A stretch of 17,553 nucleotides of DNA from contig CAJFTV010000011.1 of NCBI GenBank assembly GCA_904420055.1, positions 1-17,553 on the forward strand, written 5' to 3'. Source of the stretch: Candidatus Alloscillospira gallinarum. GTDB lineage: Bacteria > Bacillota > Clostridia > Oscillospirales > Oscillospiraceae. The notes under the pieces were generated by a model, which had not been told where the DNA came from, ran no database searches, and was given only the letters and a program-made list of their open reading frames with translations. The position numbers and the translations under genes are program-made. Below are positions 1-6,933 of the stretch, piece by piece (position 1 is the stretch's first letter; every line of letters begins with the position of its first letter).

Positions 1-2
1 AT

Positions 3-1019
3 TTAAAAATGCACTTTGTCCACGTCCATTGTGGCATAGGCGTTGAGCTCCGGTCCGGCGACAGTCCCGGCCAGATACTCATAATACCCCTGACAGCCAA
101 TCATGGCCCCGTTGTCGCCGCAGAGCTTTAATGGCGGCACGTATAGTTTAAGCCCCTCTTTTGCCGCGGCTTTTTCAAAATCTGCCCTTATGCGGGAGTT
201 TGCCGCAACTCCTCCGGCGATGGATATTTTATCATAGCCGAGCTCTTTTGCCGCCATGATTGTGCGGGGGACAAGGGTGTCGCTCACGGCTCTTGCAAAT
301 GACGCGGCAAGGGAGGCGCGGTCTAAGTCCTCGCCTTTTTGCTGGGAGTTGTGAACTATGTTCACAACCGCGGTTTTAAGGCCGGAAAACGACATGTCAT
401 AAGGGTGCCCGGCAATTTTGGCGCGGGGCAGGTTGAATGCTCCGTCATCGCCGCCTTTGGCGAGGTCGTCCATGGGTTTTCCGCCGGGATATGGCAGACC
501 CAACACCCGGGCCGCCTTGTCAAAGCACTCTCCGGCGGCGTCGTCATGGGAGCAGCCCATGATTCTTATGTCGGTGTAAGTGCGCACATCGGCAATTATG
601 CTGTTTCCCCCGGAGACAATAAGCCCCACAAAGGGCGGTTCGAGCTCCGGAAAGGCTATGTAGTTTGCGGCGATGTGTCCCTTTATGTGGTGTACCGGGA
701 TTAAAGGGACGCCCAAGGCCATTGCGGCGGACTTGGCAAAATTGACCCCCACAAGCAGGGCGCCTATAAGCCCCGGGGCGAATGTCACAGCCACGGCGTC
801 AATGTCTTTTTTTTCTATGCCCGCCTTTTTTACTGCGGAATCCGCAAGACGGCTTATCACATTTATGTGGTTTCTTGAGGCGATCTCAGGCACAACGCCG
901 CCGTACAGGGCGTGCATGTCCGCTTGGGAAAAAATTTCATCTGCCAGGACACTGCGGCCGTCACGGGTCACGGCCACGGCCGTCTCGTCGCAGGAGGACT
1001 CAACAGAGAGAATTATCAT
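3..1019 (-). CDS. tsaD: tRNA N6-adenosine threonylcarbamoyltransferase TsaD
   Basis: Transfers the threonylcarbamoyl group from threonylcarbamoyl-AMP to A37 of ANN-decoding tRNAs, giving t6A; in bacteria it acts in the cytoplasm with TsaB and TsaE. The 338-residue product has the usual full family length. It shows the ASKHA-type start with ESSCDET (residues 7-13), GVVPEIASR (41-49), the metal-binding HHIKGH with H111 and H115, the DDAAGECFDKAARVLGLPYPGG-like block shortened here to DDAAGECFDKAARVLG, and FSGLKTAV. The start ATG at 1019 has an AAGGTG ribosome site nine bases upstream and lies inside the end of rimI (20-base overlap), so translation is probably coupled. The TAA stop is at 3-5, so the gene is complete. 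tsaB and tsaE, often neighbours of rimI-tsaD, are not in this window. Identification is certain on motifs. Confidence 0.97.
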   Translation of the reverse strand: MIILSVESSCDETAVAVTRDGRSVLADEIFSQADMHALYGGVVPEIASRNHINVISRLADSAVKKAGIEKKDIDAVAVTFAPGLIGALLVGVNFAKSAAMALGVPLIPVHHIKGHIAANYIAFPELEPPFVGLIVSGGNSIIADVRTYTDIRIMGCSHDDAAGECFDKAARVLGLPYPGGKPMDDLAKGGDDGAFNLPRAKIAGHPYDMSFSGLKTAVVNIVHNSQQKGEDLDRASLAASFARAVSDTLVPRTIMAAKELGYDKISIAGGVAANSRIRADFEKAAAKEGLKLYVPPLKLCGDNGAMIGCQGYYEYLAGTVAGPELNAYATMDVDKVHF

Positions 1020-1461
1020 TTTTCGTCACACCTTTTTCCATGATTATCCCGTCTTCACGGGGACAGTCATAGTAGTTTTTTCTTCTGCCCGCCGGCTTAA
1101 AGCCCAGCTTTTCATACAGGGCTATGGCGGGGGAGTTTGAGCACCGCACCTCTAAAAATATTGAGGTGCAGTTTTTTTCCTCTGCCCAGCCAAAGCCGGC
1201 TAAAATCATAGCTTCCGCAATGCCGCGGCGGCGGAAATCCGGGTGTACTGCCACCTTATACATCTCCGCCTGGTCGCCGGCCAGGTGAAAATTGCAGTAT
1301 CCGGCAATGCCGCCGTTTTCCTCATATGCCAAAAATATTGCGTCACCGCTGTACATCTCACTGAGGAGCTGTCCCTCAGTCCAGGGGTGGTTAAAACAGA
1401 TGCCTTCAATCTCTAAAATCCTGTCCATTTCCCGGCGGGTCGGCTCAGTCATTATATTCAT
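1000..1461 (-). CDS. rimI: GNAT N-acetyltransferase, RimI (ribosomal protein bS18 alanine acetyltransferase family)
   Basis: Family role: acetyl-CoA-dependent acetylation of the N-terminal alanine of ribosomal protein bS18. The 153-residue product has the GNAT fold signatures: an N-terminal ICFNHPWT segment (21-28) typical of RimI, a core strand leading to VAVHPDFRRRGIA with the acetyl-CoA pyrophosphate loop R77-R78-R79-G80, the conserved E104, and LYEKLGF with the candidate catalytic tyrosine Y116. The start at 1461 overlaps the polA stop as ATGA. An in-frame ATG at 1452 gives a product three residues shorter, and neither start has a strong ribosome site, which fits coupling to polA. The end overlaps tsaD by 20 bases. 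The rimI-tsaD linkage supports the RimI assignment over a generic GNAT. Length is close to family norm. Confidence 0.9.
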   Translation of the reverse strand: MNIMTEPTRREMDRILEIEGICFNHPWTEGQLLSEMYSGDAIFLAYEENGGIAGYCNFHLAGDQAEMYKVAVHPDFRRRGIAEAMILAGFGWAEEKNCTSIFLEVRCSNSPAIALYEKLGFKPAGRRKNYYDCPREDGIIMEKGVTKNDNSLC

Positions 1462-4088
1462 TTCGCATCATACCAGCTCTTTCCGATGTTGGCGTCGGCT
1501 GTGAGCGGGACGCTCAGGCTGGCTGTACCCTCCATTTCCCTGAGAAGTATTGCCGCGGCTTTTTCCCCCAGGTCTTGGGGACACTCCACAATCAGCTCGT
1601 CATGAACCTGGAGCAGAAGTGCCGCCTCCGGCAGCTCGTTTTTAAGAGCGTTGTATACCCGTATCATGGCAAGCTTCATAATATCTGCCGCGGTGCCCTG
1701 TATGGGCATGTTGAGGGCGACGCGTTCGCCGAAGGAGCGGACGTTATAGTTTGAGGATTTAAGCTCCGGCAGGTATCTGCGCCTGCCGTAAAGGGTGGAT
1801 ACATATCCGTCCTTTTTCGCCTGCTCCACTATATTTTTCATGTAGTCTCTGACACCGTGGTATTTGGCAAGATACATGTCCATGTACAGCTTTGCCTCGG
1901 CCACCGTTACCCCTATGTCCTGGGAGAGTGAGAAGGGAGAAATTCCATATACGATGCCGAAGTTTACCGCTTTTGCATGGCTGCGCTGAAGCTTTGTTAC
2001 CTCATTCAGCGGGACGCCGAATACCTGAGACGCCGTAACGGCGTGAATATCCTCACCGGAGAGAAAAGCTTTTTGCATTACCTCGTCTCCCGATATGTGA
2101 GCCAGAAGCCGCAGCTCTATCTGTGAGTAGTCCGCATCTACAAGCACATATCCGGGCTTTGCAACAAACATTTTTCTTATCTCCCCGCCAAGCTCCGTGC
2201 GCACGGGAATGTTCTGAAGGTTTGGCTCTGTGGAGGAGAGCCGCCCCGTGGCGGTGACGGTCATCTGGAAGTTGGTGTGTATCCTGCCGTCTGAGGCGAT
2301 AACTCCTGCAAGTCCGTCGGCATATGTCGACTTCAGCTTTGTGAGCTGGCGGTATTTCAGTATGAGCGGGATAACCGGGTGTTTTCCGGCGAGCTTTTCA
2401 AGTACGTCGGCGCTGGTGGAGTAGCCGGTTTTCGTCTTTTTCGGCGCCGGCAGCATGAGCCCGTCGAACAGAACCGCCCCAAGCTGTTTGGGGGAGTTTA
2501 TGTTAAACTCCATGCCGCACAGGGCGTAAATTTCATTTTCCAGGGCCTCTATGCCCTGGGCAAGGAGTGCGCTGAACTGTTCCAGGGCGTTTTTATCCAC
2601 TAAAAACCCTGCGGCCTCCATGTCGCCCAGCACAGGGCAGAGGGGAAGCTCAATGTCAGTCAGTACGCGCAAAAGACCGTTTTGTTCAAGCTTTTCCCGC
2701 AGTACAGGAATAAGGGCGGATATTATCCCGGCCGAGCGACGCAGTTCCCTGTATGGGTCCGCGATATCGTCGAGAGACAGCTGCTGTCCGCTTTCATCAC
2801 TCTCCTTTGAGGTAAGCCCCAGATACTGCTCTCCCAGCTTGTCTATTGGGTAGGCGCTGTCGGTGGGGGACAGAAGATAGGCGGCAAGCGCCGTGTCAAA
2901 TGCCGGCGCGGGAATACATAGGCTGTTTTCCGCGGCGAAGCGGCAGATCTCTTTTGCGTTATGGCCGGAAATGTCAGGGCAGGTGGCAAAAAAGTGGCCA
3001 AGAACCCCGGTGAAATCAGGCGTGCTGTCCTGTGACAGGGCAAAAGCTGTGCCCTCTGCGGCGATGACGGCAAGCATCTCGTGGGGGTCAAAGGATATAA
3101 CAGCGCCGCCTTTTACGGCGGAGAGCATCTGTAAAACCGTCTCTTCATCTGTCACCGGACAGAGTGTAAAGTCAGGCAGGGAAAACGTCTCCTCTATATC
3201 CTCGTCTCCGTCTTTCGGGGGAGTCAGGGAAAATTTATCTGTGAGTTTTGTGAACTCAAGCTTTTTAAAGAGTTTATAAAGCGCGTCGTTGTTTACCGGC
3301 TGGACGCGGTTGCCCTCAGGACTAAACTCAATGGGGGCGTCACAGCGGATTGTGGCGAGGTCATATGACATCTCCGCGTCGGCTTTTCCGGCCAAAAGCT
3401 TTTTCCGGACGGACTCCTTTATTTCCGGGGAGTTTATGTTCTTATAGATTTCCTCAATAGAGCCGAAGCGGCGGACAAGGTCTGTGGCAGTTTTTTCTCC
3501 GATGCCGGAAACTCCGGGAATATTGTCCGAGCTGTCGCCCATGAGGGCCTTGAGGTCTATTATTTCTATGGGAGAAAAACCGTACTCCTCGGCAAATTTT
3601 TCCGGAGTATACAGGGTTGTCTCCGTCTGTCCCATGCGTGTTTTTATGTGTTTGACGCTGGTTGTCGCAGTTATTAGCTGAAAGCTGTCCTTGTCGCCGG
3701 TCACGGCTACGCACTCCCAGCCTGCGTCTGCGCATTTTACGGAGATTGTACCGATTAAATCGTCAGCCTCCCAGCCGGGGAGCTCATACCGTGGGATATT
3801 CATGGCCTCCAGCACCTCTTTGAGTATGGGAAGCTGCACGGCCAGCTCGTCCGGCATTGCCTTGCGCTGGGCCTTGTAACCCTCATACTTCTCATGACGG
3901 AAGGTGGGTGCCTTTAAGTCAAAGGTGACACACAGCGCGTCGGGATTATCTTCCCTGTACAGCTTTGCCAGTATGTTGAGAAAGCCGTAAACGGCATTGG
4001 TAGGCGTGCCGTCACGGGTGGTGAGCATGCGTATCCCGTAAAATGCCCGGTTTATAATGCTGTTCCCGTCTATTACCATCAGTTTCAT
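1458..4088 (-). CDS. polA: DNA polymerase I with intact 5' nuclease and polymerase, degenerate 3'-5' exonuclease
   Basis: Fills gaps and removes RNA primers during replication and repair. 876 residues. The N-terminal 5'-3' nuclease (about 1-290) begins MKLMVIDGNSIINRAFYG and has TGDKDSFQL and GDSSDNIPGVSGIGEKTA. The central exonuclease domain (about 320-460) lacks its metal ligands (see findings). The C-terminal polymerase has motif A DADYSQIELRLL with D653, motif B RSHAKAVNFGIVYG and motif C QVHDELIVE with D830. The reading frame stays open upstream to an ATG at 4217, but those 43 extra residues have no family match, while the ATG at 4088 has GGAGG six bases upstream (4095-4099), so 4088 is chosen. 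The stop overlaps rimI by four bases. I see no convincing sigma-A promoter of its own in the 164-base gap after cysS. Confidence 0.97.
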   Translation of the reverse strand: MKLMVIDGNSIINRAFYGIRMLTTRDGTPTNAVYGFLNILAKLYREDNPDALCVTFDLKAPTFRHEKYEGYKAQRKAMPDELAVQLPILKEVLEAMNIPRYELPGWEADDLIGTISVKCADAGWECVAVTGDKDSFQLITATTSVKHIKTRMGQTETTLYTPEKFAEEYGFSPIEIIDLKALMGDSSDNIPGVSGIGEKTATDLVRRFGSIEEIYKNINSPEIKESVRKKLLAGKADAEMSYDLATIRCDAPIEFSPEGNRVQPVNNDALYKLFKKLEFTKLTDKFSLTPPKDGDEDIEETFSLPDFTLCPVTDEETVLQMLSAVKGGAVISFDPHEMLAVIAAEGTAFALSQDSTPDFTGVLGHFFATCPDISGHNAKEICRFAAENSLCIPAPAFDTALAAYLLSPTDSAYPIDKLGEQYLGLTSKESDESGQQLSLDDIADPYRELRRSAGIISALIPVLREKLEQNGLLRVLTDIELPLCPVLGDMEAAGFLVDKNALEQFSALLAQGIEALENEIYALCGMEFNINSPKQLGAVLFDGLMLPAPKKTKTGYSTSADVLEKLAGKHPVIPLILKYRQLTKLKSTYADGLAGVIASDGRIHTNFQMTVTATGRLSSTEPNLQNIPVRTELGGEIRKMFVAKPGYVLVDADYSQIELRLLAHISGDEVMQKAFLSGEDIHAVTASQVFGVPLNEVTKLQRSHAKAVNFGIVYGISPFSLSQDIGVTVAEAKLYMDMYLAKYHGVRDYMKNIVEQAKKDGYVSTLYGRRRYLPELKSSNYNVRSFGERVALNMPIQGTAADIMKLAMIRVYNALKNELPEAALLLQVHDELIVECPQDLGEKAAAILLREMEGTASLSVPLTADANIGKSWYDAK

Positions 4089-4094
4089 AGAAAA

Positions 4095-4099
4095 CCTCC
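4095..4099 (-). promoter_or_regulatory. Ribosome binding site that fixes the polA start
   Basis: GGAGG on the minus strand, six bases before the ATG at 4088. It decides between this start and the 43-residue longer open frame beginning at 4217, whose extra peptide does not resemble the start of any Pol I. Confidence 0.85.
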
Positions 4100-4202
4100 G
4101 TAATTTAGCGCCCGAGTGAGCGCCGCGCAAGTTTGAATAACCATTTTCCCTCTCTGCCGTAAATGAAGATTTATAGCGCAGGAAAAAATTTACGCGTATC
4201 TC

Positions 4203-4238
4203 GGCGGGCAGGTACATAAAATTTATGCCCTGCCCGCC
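4203..4238 (-). terminator. Large palindrome between cysS and polA, possible terminator or attenuator
   Basis: A perfect ten-base inverted repeat (GGCGGGCAGG at 4203-4212 with CCTGCCCGCC at 4229-4238) surrounds a second, AT-rich inverted repeat (CATAAA and TTTATG at 4215-4227). The hairpin starts 14 bases after the cysS stop. In the minus direction it is not followed directly by a T-run: TAAATTTTTT comes about ten bases later. It is therefore a doubtful Rho-independent terminator and may allow read-through into polA, or protect the 3' end of the cysS transcript. Confidence 0.5.
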
Positions 4239-4252
4239 ATTTTATAAAAGGC

Positions 4253-5671
4253 CTATTTATTCTCCTTTTTCCACTGTACGCCCTGCTTTGTGTCCATTAA
4301 AACGATACCCATGTCTTTCAGCTTATCTCTTATCCTGTCTGCCTCGGCCCAGTTTTTCTCGGCTCTCGCGGCAGTCCTTGCGGCGATGAGGGCCTCTACC
4401 TCCTGGCGGAGCGCCTCGTCGGAGGAGTCCTCCTCACCATATATAAGGCCTAGGACGTCCGTGAGCTCGTTAAACATGTTAAGACACTCTTTTGCAATGG
4501 CCGCCGTGGGGCTGCCGGCGGAGGAGGTTATTGAGTTTGCCTCCCGCACGAGCTCGAAAATGACAGATATGGCGTCGGCGGTGTTAAAGTCATCGTCCAT
4601 TGCGGCGATAAAGCGCTCCCTGTATGAGGGGAGTGTCCCGGCAAATTGCTGTTCTGCCTCTGTCATATCGCCGGGAGCGCCGTTTTCTGCAAGGAAGGTC
4701 AGGTTTTCCTTTGCGGTTACAAGGCGGCTCAGGGCATTCTGCGCCTGGGTAAGTATCTCGCCGGAGTAGTTTAATGGGCTTCTGTAGTGGCTCATGAGCA
4801 TAAACATGCGGATTGTGGGATAGCCGTAAGCCTCTGCTGCCTCCCGCACGGTGAAGAAGTTGCCAAGGGATTTTGACATCTTTTTATTGTCAATGCTTAT
4901 AAATCCGTTGTGTATCCAGTATCTCACAAACTGACAGCCGTTTGCAGCCTCCGACTGGGCAATCTCGTTTTCGTGGTGGGGGAACGTGAGGTCCTGACCT
5001 CCGCAGTGAATATCTATGGTCTTGCCCAGATACCTCATGGACATGGCAGAGCACTCGATGTGCCAGCCTGGGCGGCCGCGTCCCCAGGGGGACTCCCAGT
5101 ACGGTTCCCCCGGCTTTGCCGCTTTCCACAGGGCAAAGTCCATTGGGTTTTCCTTGATGTCCGCGACGTCAATCCTCGCGCCGGCCATGAGCTCCTCCAG
5201 CGGCTGGTGTGAGAGCTTGCCGTAATCTTTAAATTTTGTGGTGCGGTAATAGACGTCGCCGTTTTTTTCGTAGGCGTAGCCCTTTTCGATAAGGGTGGAG
5301 ACAATGTCTATTATCTCCTGTATGTTTTCCGTGGCACGGGGGTGTATGGTTGCGGGCCGTACGCCGAGGCCCTTGGCGTCTTTAAAGTACTCTTCAATGT
5401 ATTTTTCCGCCACCTCGTGACTTTCTATGCCCTCTTCGTTTGCGCGGTTTATTATCTTGTCGTCAACGTCGGTGAAGTTCTGCACAAATGTGACGTTATA
5501 GCCGCGGTATTCAAAATAACGGCGCAGAACGTCGAACATTATAATAGGGCGTGCATTTCCGACATGGATATAATTATACACGGTGGGGCCGCATGCGTAC
5601 ATAGAGATTTTGCCCGGCTCCTGGGGGATAAATTCCTCTTTTTTCATAGACATGGTGTTAAACAGTTTCAT
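4253..5671 (-). CDS. cysS: Cysteinyl-tRNA synthetase
   Basis: Class I synthetase that charges tRNA-Cys with cysteine in the cytoplasm. The 472-residue length is normal. Visible motifs are YACGPTVYNYIHVGNARP, with the zinc ligand C27 and the HIGH-type motif at 36-39; the zinc-site pieces HIECSAM and FPHHENEIAQSEA; and the KMSKS loop (KKMSKSLGNF, near 265-269). The C-terminal helical DALR-type anticodon region follows, with the late segment RAEKNWAEADRIRDKLKDMG typical of the family. The start ATG at 5671 has GAGGAG nine bases upstream and overlaps the end of cysE by 14 bases, so the two are translated together. Both lie behind the T-box leader near 6513-6725, so the gene should be induced when tRNA-Cys is uncharged. 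Confidence 0.98.
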   Translation of the reverse strand: MKLFNTMSMKKEEFIPQEPGKISMYACGPTVYNYIHVGNARPIIMFDVLRRYFEYRGYNVTFVQNFTDVDDKIINRANEEGIESHEVAEKYIEEYFKDAKGLGVRPATIHPRATENIQEIIDIVSTLIEKGYAYEKNGDVYYRTTKFKDYGKLSHQPLEELMAGARIDVADIKENPMDFALWKAAKPGEPYWESPWGRGRPGWHIECSAMSMRYLGKTIDIHCGGQDLTFPHHENEIAQSEAANGCQFVRYWIHNGFISIDNKKMSKSLGNFFTVREAAEAYGYPTIRMFMLMSHYRSPLNYSGEILTQAQNALSRLVTAKENLTFLAENGAPGDMTEAEQQFAGTLPSYRERFIAAMDDDFNTADAISVIFELVREANSITSSAGSPTAAIAKECLNMFNELTDVLGLIYGEEDSSDEALRQEVEALIAARTAARAEKNWAEADRIRDKLKDMGIVLMDTKQGVQWKKENK

Positions 5672-6311
5672 GGTTATCTCTCTCCTCTAAAAGTGTTGTG
5701 AGCTCTGCAATTTTTGCCTCAAGGGCGTCAAGCCGCTGGGCAACGGGGTCGGTAATGTGTATCTGGTCTATATTTGAGGTGTAGTCCACCTTCTCGCCTG
5801 CCACCCGGACGACCTTGGCCGGAACGCCCACGGCGGTGCTGTTTGGCGGAATTTCAGTGAGGACAACGGCGTTTGCCGCGATGCGCGCGTTGTCCCCCAC
5901 GGTAAAGGGACCCAATACCTTGGCGCCGCAGCCAACCATAACATTGTTGCCGATTGTGGGGTGGCGCTTTCCCCGGTCCTTTCCCGTGCCACCCAGGGTG
6001 ACGCCCTGATAGAGCAGTACGTCGTCGCCAATCTCTGCCGTCTCGCCGATTACAATTCCCATGCCGTGGTCTATTACAAAGCGGCGGCCGATTTTTGCGC
6101 CGGGGTGGATTTCAATTCCGGTGAAGTGGCGGCTCCACTGGGATACGAGCCTCGCCAGAAACAGGCACTTGTGGTTGTACAGCCAGTGGGCAAAGCGGTG
6201 ATATATTGTGGCGTGTACACCCTGATAAAGCAGAAATATCTCAAGGCTTGAGCGCGCGGCGGGGTCCCGGGCCTTATATGCGTTTATGGTTTCTCTGAGT
6301 CTTAAAGCCAT
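5658..6311 (-). CDS. cysE: Serine O-acetyltransferase
   Basis: Makes O-acetylserine from serine and acetyl-CoA, the committed step of cysteine synthesis. The 217-residue product is the short Gram-positive form (the E. coli enzyme is longer at the N-terminus). An N-terminal helical region with ATIYHRFAHWLY (35-45) leads into a left-handed beta helix of hexapeptide repeats from IEIHPGAKIG (67-75) to about 165. Catalytic-type residues D81-H82 lie in DHGMG, and H117 in GKRHPTIG. The C-terminal tail (about 185-217) is a predicted coiled coil ending HETV, without the terminal isoleucine that docks cysteine synthase in many homologues. The start ATG at 6311 has GGAG eight bases upstream. It overlaps cysS by 14 bases and is the first gene behind the T-box. 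Confidence 0.96.
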   Translation of the reverse strand: MALRLRETINAYKARDPAARSSLEIFLLYQGVHATIYHRFAHWLYNHKCLFLARLVSQWSRHFTGIEIHPGAKIGRRFVIDHGMGIVIGETAEIGDDVLLYQGVTLGGTGKDRGKRHPTIGNNVMVGCGAKVLGPFTVGDNARIAANAVVLTEIPPNSTAVGVPAKVVRVAGEKVDYTSNIDQIHITDPVAQRLDALEAKIAELTTLLEERDNHETV

Positions 6312-6337
6312 AAAAATTTCTCCATTTCCAAAATTAA

Positions 6338-6368
6338 GCCGGTTATATATGTTATATAAAGTACCGGC
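6338..6368 (-). promoter_or_regulatory. AU-rich hairpin just upstream of cysE
   Basis: GCCGGT and ACCGGC enclose TATAT and ATATA arms, giving an 11-pair stem with a small loop about 27 bases before the cysE start. A weak TTAATTTT tract follows on the transcript. It could be a processing or mRNA-stability element or a weak second terminator; the sequence does not say which. Confidence 0.35.
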
Positions 6369-6382
6369 GGGATAAATTGCTG

Positions 6383-6397
6383 CCTGCCGGGGGCAGG
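6383..6397 (-). promoter_or_regulatory. GC-rich hairpin in the cysE 5' leader
   Basis: A perfect six-base inverted repeat, CCTGCC and GGCAGG, with a three-base loop and no T-run after it. It lies in the roughly 200-base stretch between the T-box terminator and cysE, which holds no supported gene. The role is unknown. Confidence 0.3.
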
Positions 6398-6512
6398 TGT
6401 GTCCCCGCAGGTTTTTGGTTACATTCAGTACAGTTAGGAAAAGAGCGGATTAACAGCACTGCAAAAGCTGAGGCCGCAGGACCTATATCCGTGAGAGTGA
6501 ATGCTTTCAGGG

Positions 6513-6549
6513 AAAAATAAATACCGCCCTCCATGCAACAAGAGGCGGC
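6513..6549 (-). terminator. T-box leader terminator
   Basis: On the minus strand GCCGCC pairs with GGCGGT through a bulged stem, followed by an interrupted T-run (TATTTATTTTT). The left arm shares CTC with the antiterminator partner of the T-box, so the two folds exclude each other. Confidence 0.85.
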
Positions 6550-6725
6550 AATCGCGGTTCCACTCTTTTTTATAACTCTTAAAGGCCTTAACGCGGCCAT
6601 GACGCCGGGCATTACCCCGCGAGGCTTCCGGGCGCACTTTCACTCCGATGCCGGGAGGACTGCTTTCAGCCGGTGACAGTCCATCTCTTTCCCGAAAGAC
6701 GGAATTACTCTTCCCGTTCAACGCC
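6513..6725 (-). ncRNA. T-box riboswitch, tRNA-Cys sensing, controlling cysE-cysS
   Basis: Senses charging of tRNA-Cys by direct binding and lets transcription continue when the tRNA is uncharged. On the minus strand the core T-box AGAGTGGAACCGCGAT is at 6551-6566. Stem I starts near 6719 with CGGG followed by the loop E/S-turn AGAGTA, and closes with the CCCG that follows the specifier loop GTGAAAGTGCG. The candidate specifier codon is UGC at 6634-6636. The bulge base after UGG is A, which pairs with discriminator U73, as found in tRNA-Cys; tRNA-Ser usually has G73. AAGAG upstream of the bulge can pair with CUCUU, forming the antiterminator in competition with the terminator at 6513-6549. AGU, a serine codon, directly overlaps UGC in the loop, so the codon register is inferred. 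Confidence 0.93.
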
Positions 6726-6731
6726 AACTAA

Positions 6732-6760
6732 ATTTTAGCATGCTGCCCACCGGCTGTCAA
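6732..6760 (-). promoter_or_regulatory. Sigma-A promoter of the cysE-cysS operon
   Basis: A perfect -35 TTGACA (6755-6760) and -10 TAAAAT (6732-6737), 17 bases apart on the minus strand. Transcription should start near 6725, a few bases before stem I of the T-box. Confidence 0.88.
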
Positions 6761-6798
6761 GAGACGGCAGGATAAGGTGTAAATAAAAGAAAAAGGGG

Positions 6799-6827
6799 TT
6801 GCAAACGCCAAACTGCTGTGATATAAT
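6799..6827 (+). promoter_or_regulatory. Sigma-A promoter of the rimP-nusA-infB operon
   Basis: A -35 TTGCAA (6799-6804) and perfect -10 TATAAT (6822-6827), 17 bases apart, with TGTG just before the -10 region. The expected start is near 6834. It diverges from the cysE promoter, with 38 bases between the two -35 elements. Confidence 0.88.
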
Positions 6828-6854
6828 GGGCCATGGTTAGATAGTGTAAGCTTT

Positions 6855-6881
6855 GAGAGTGGGTTCGGCCCACTCTTTTTG
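6855..6881 (+). terminator. Leader terminator upstream of rimP, candidate NusA-dependent attenuator
   Basis: An eight- to nine-pair stem (GAGTGGG with CCCACTC, loop TTCGG) is followed by TTTTT and lies between the operon promoter and rimP, about 20 bases after the expected transcription start. An intrinsic terminator in the same place is known in Bacillus subtilis, where NusA stimulates termination and so represses the ylxS(rimP)-nusA operon. The same role here is inferred. Confidence 0.85.
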
Positions 6882-6933
6882 TTGCATACATTTAAAATCT
6901 TAAAATTTCGACTGAAAAGGCGGTAATAACCGT

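Noticed and set aside
4100..4120. Possible promoter TTGCGC with TAAATT ahead of polA
   Set aside because: Spacing is 17 bases but both boxes match poorly and the start would fall at the polA ribosome site.
4089..4217. N-terminal extension of polA by 43 residues
   Set aside because: The extra peptide does not resemble the start of Pol I, and the ATG at 4088 has a well-placed GGAGG.
6430..6512. A second, degenerate T-box after the first
   Set aside because: Only the short CTGAAAGCA string repeats; there is no second T-box core or specifier loop.
6352..6612. 86-codon open frame on the minus strand before cysE
   Set aside because: It runs through the T-box core and terminator, lacks a clear ribosome site and shows no protein family features.
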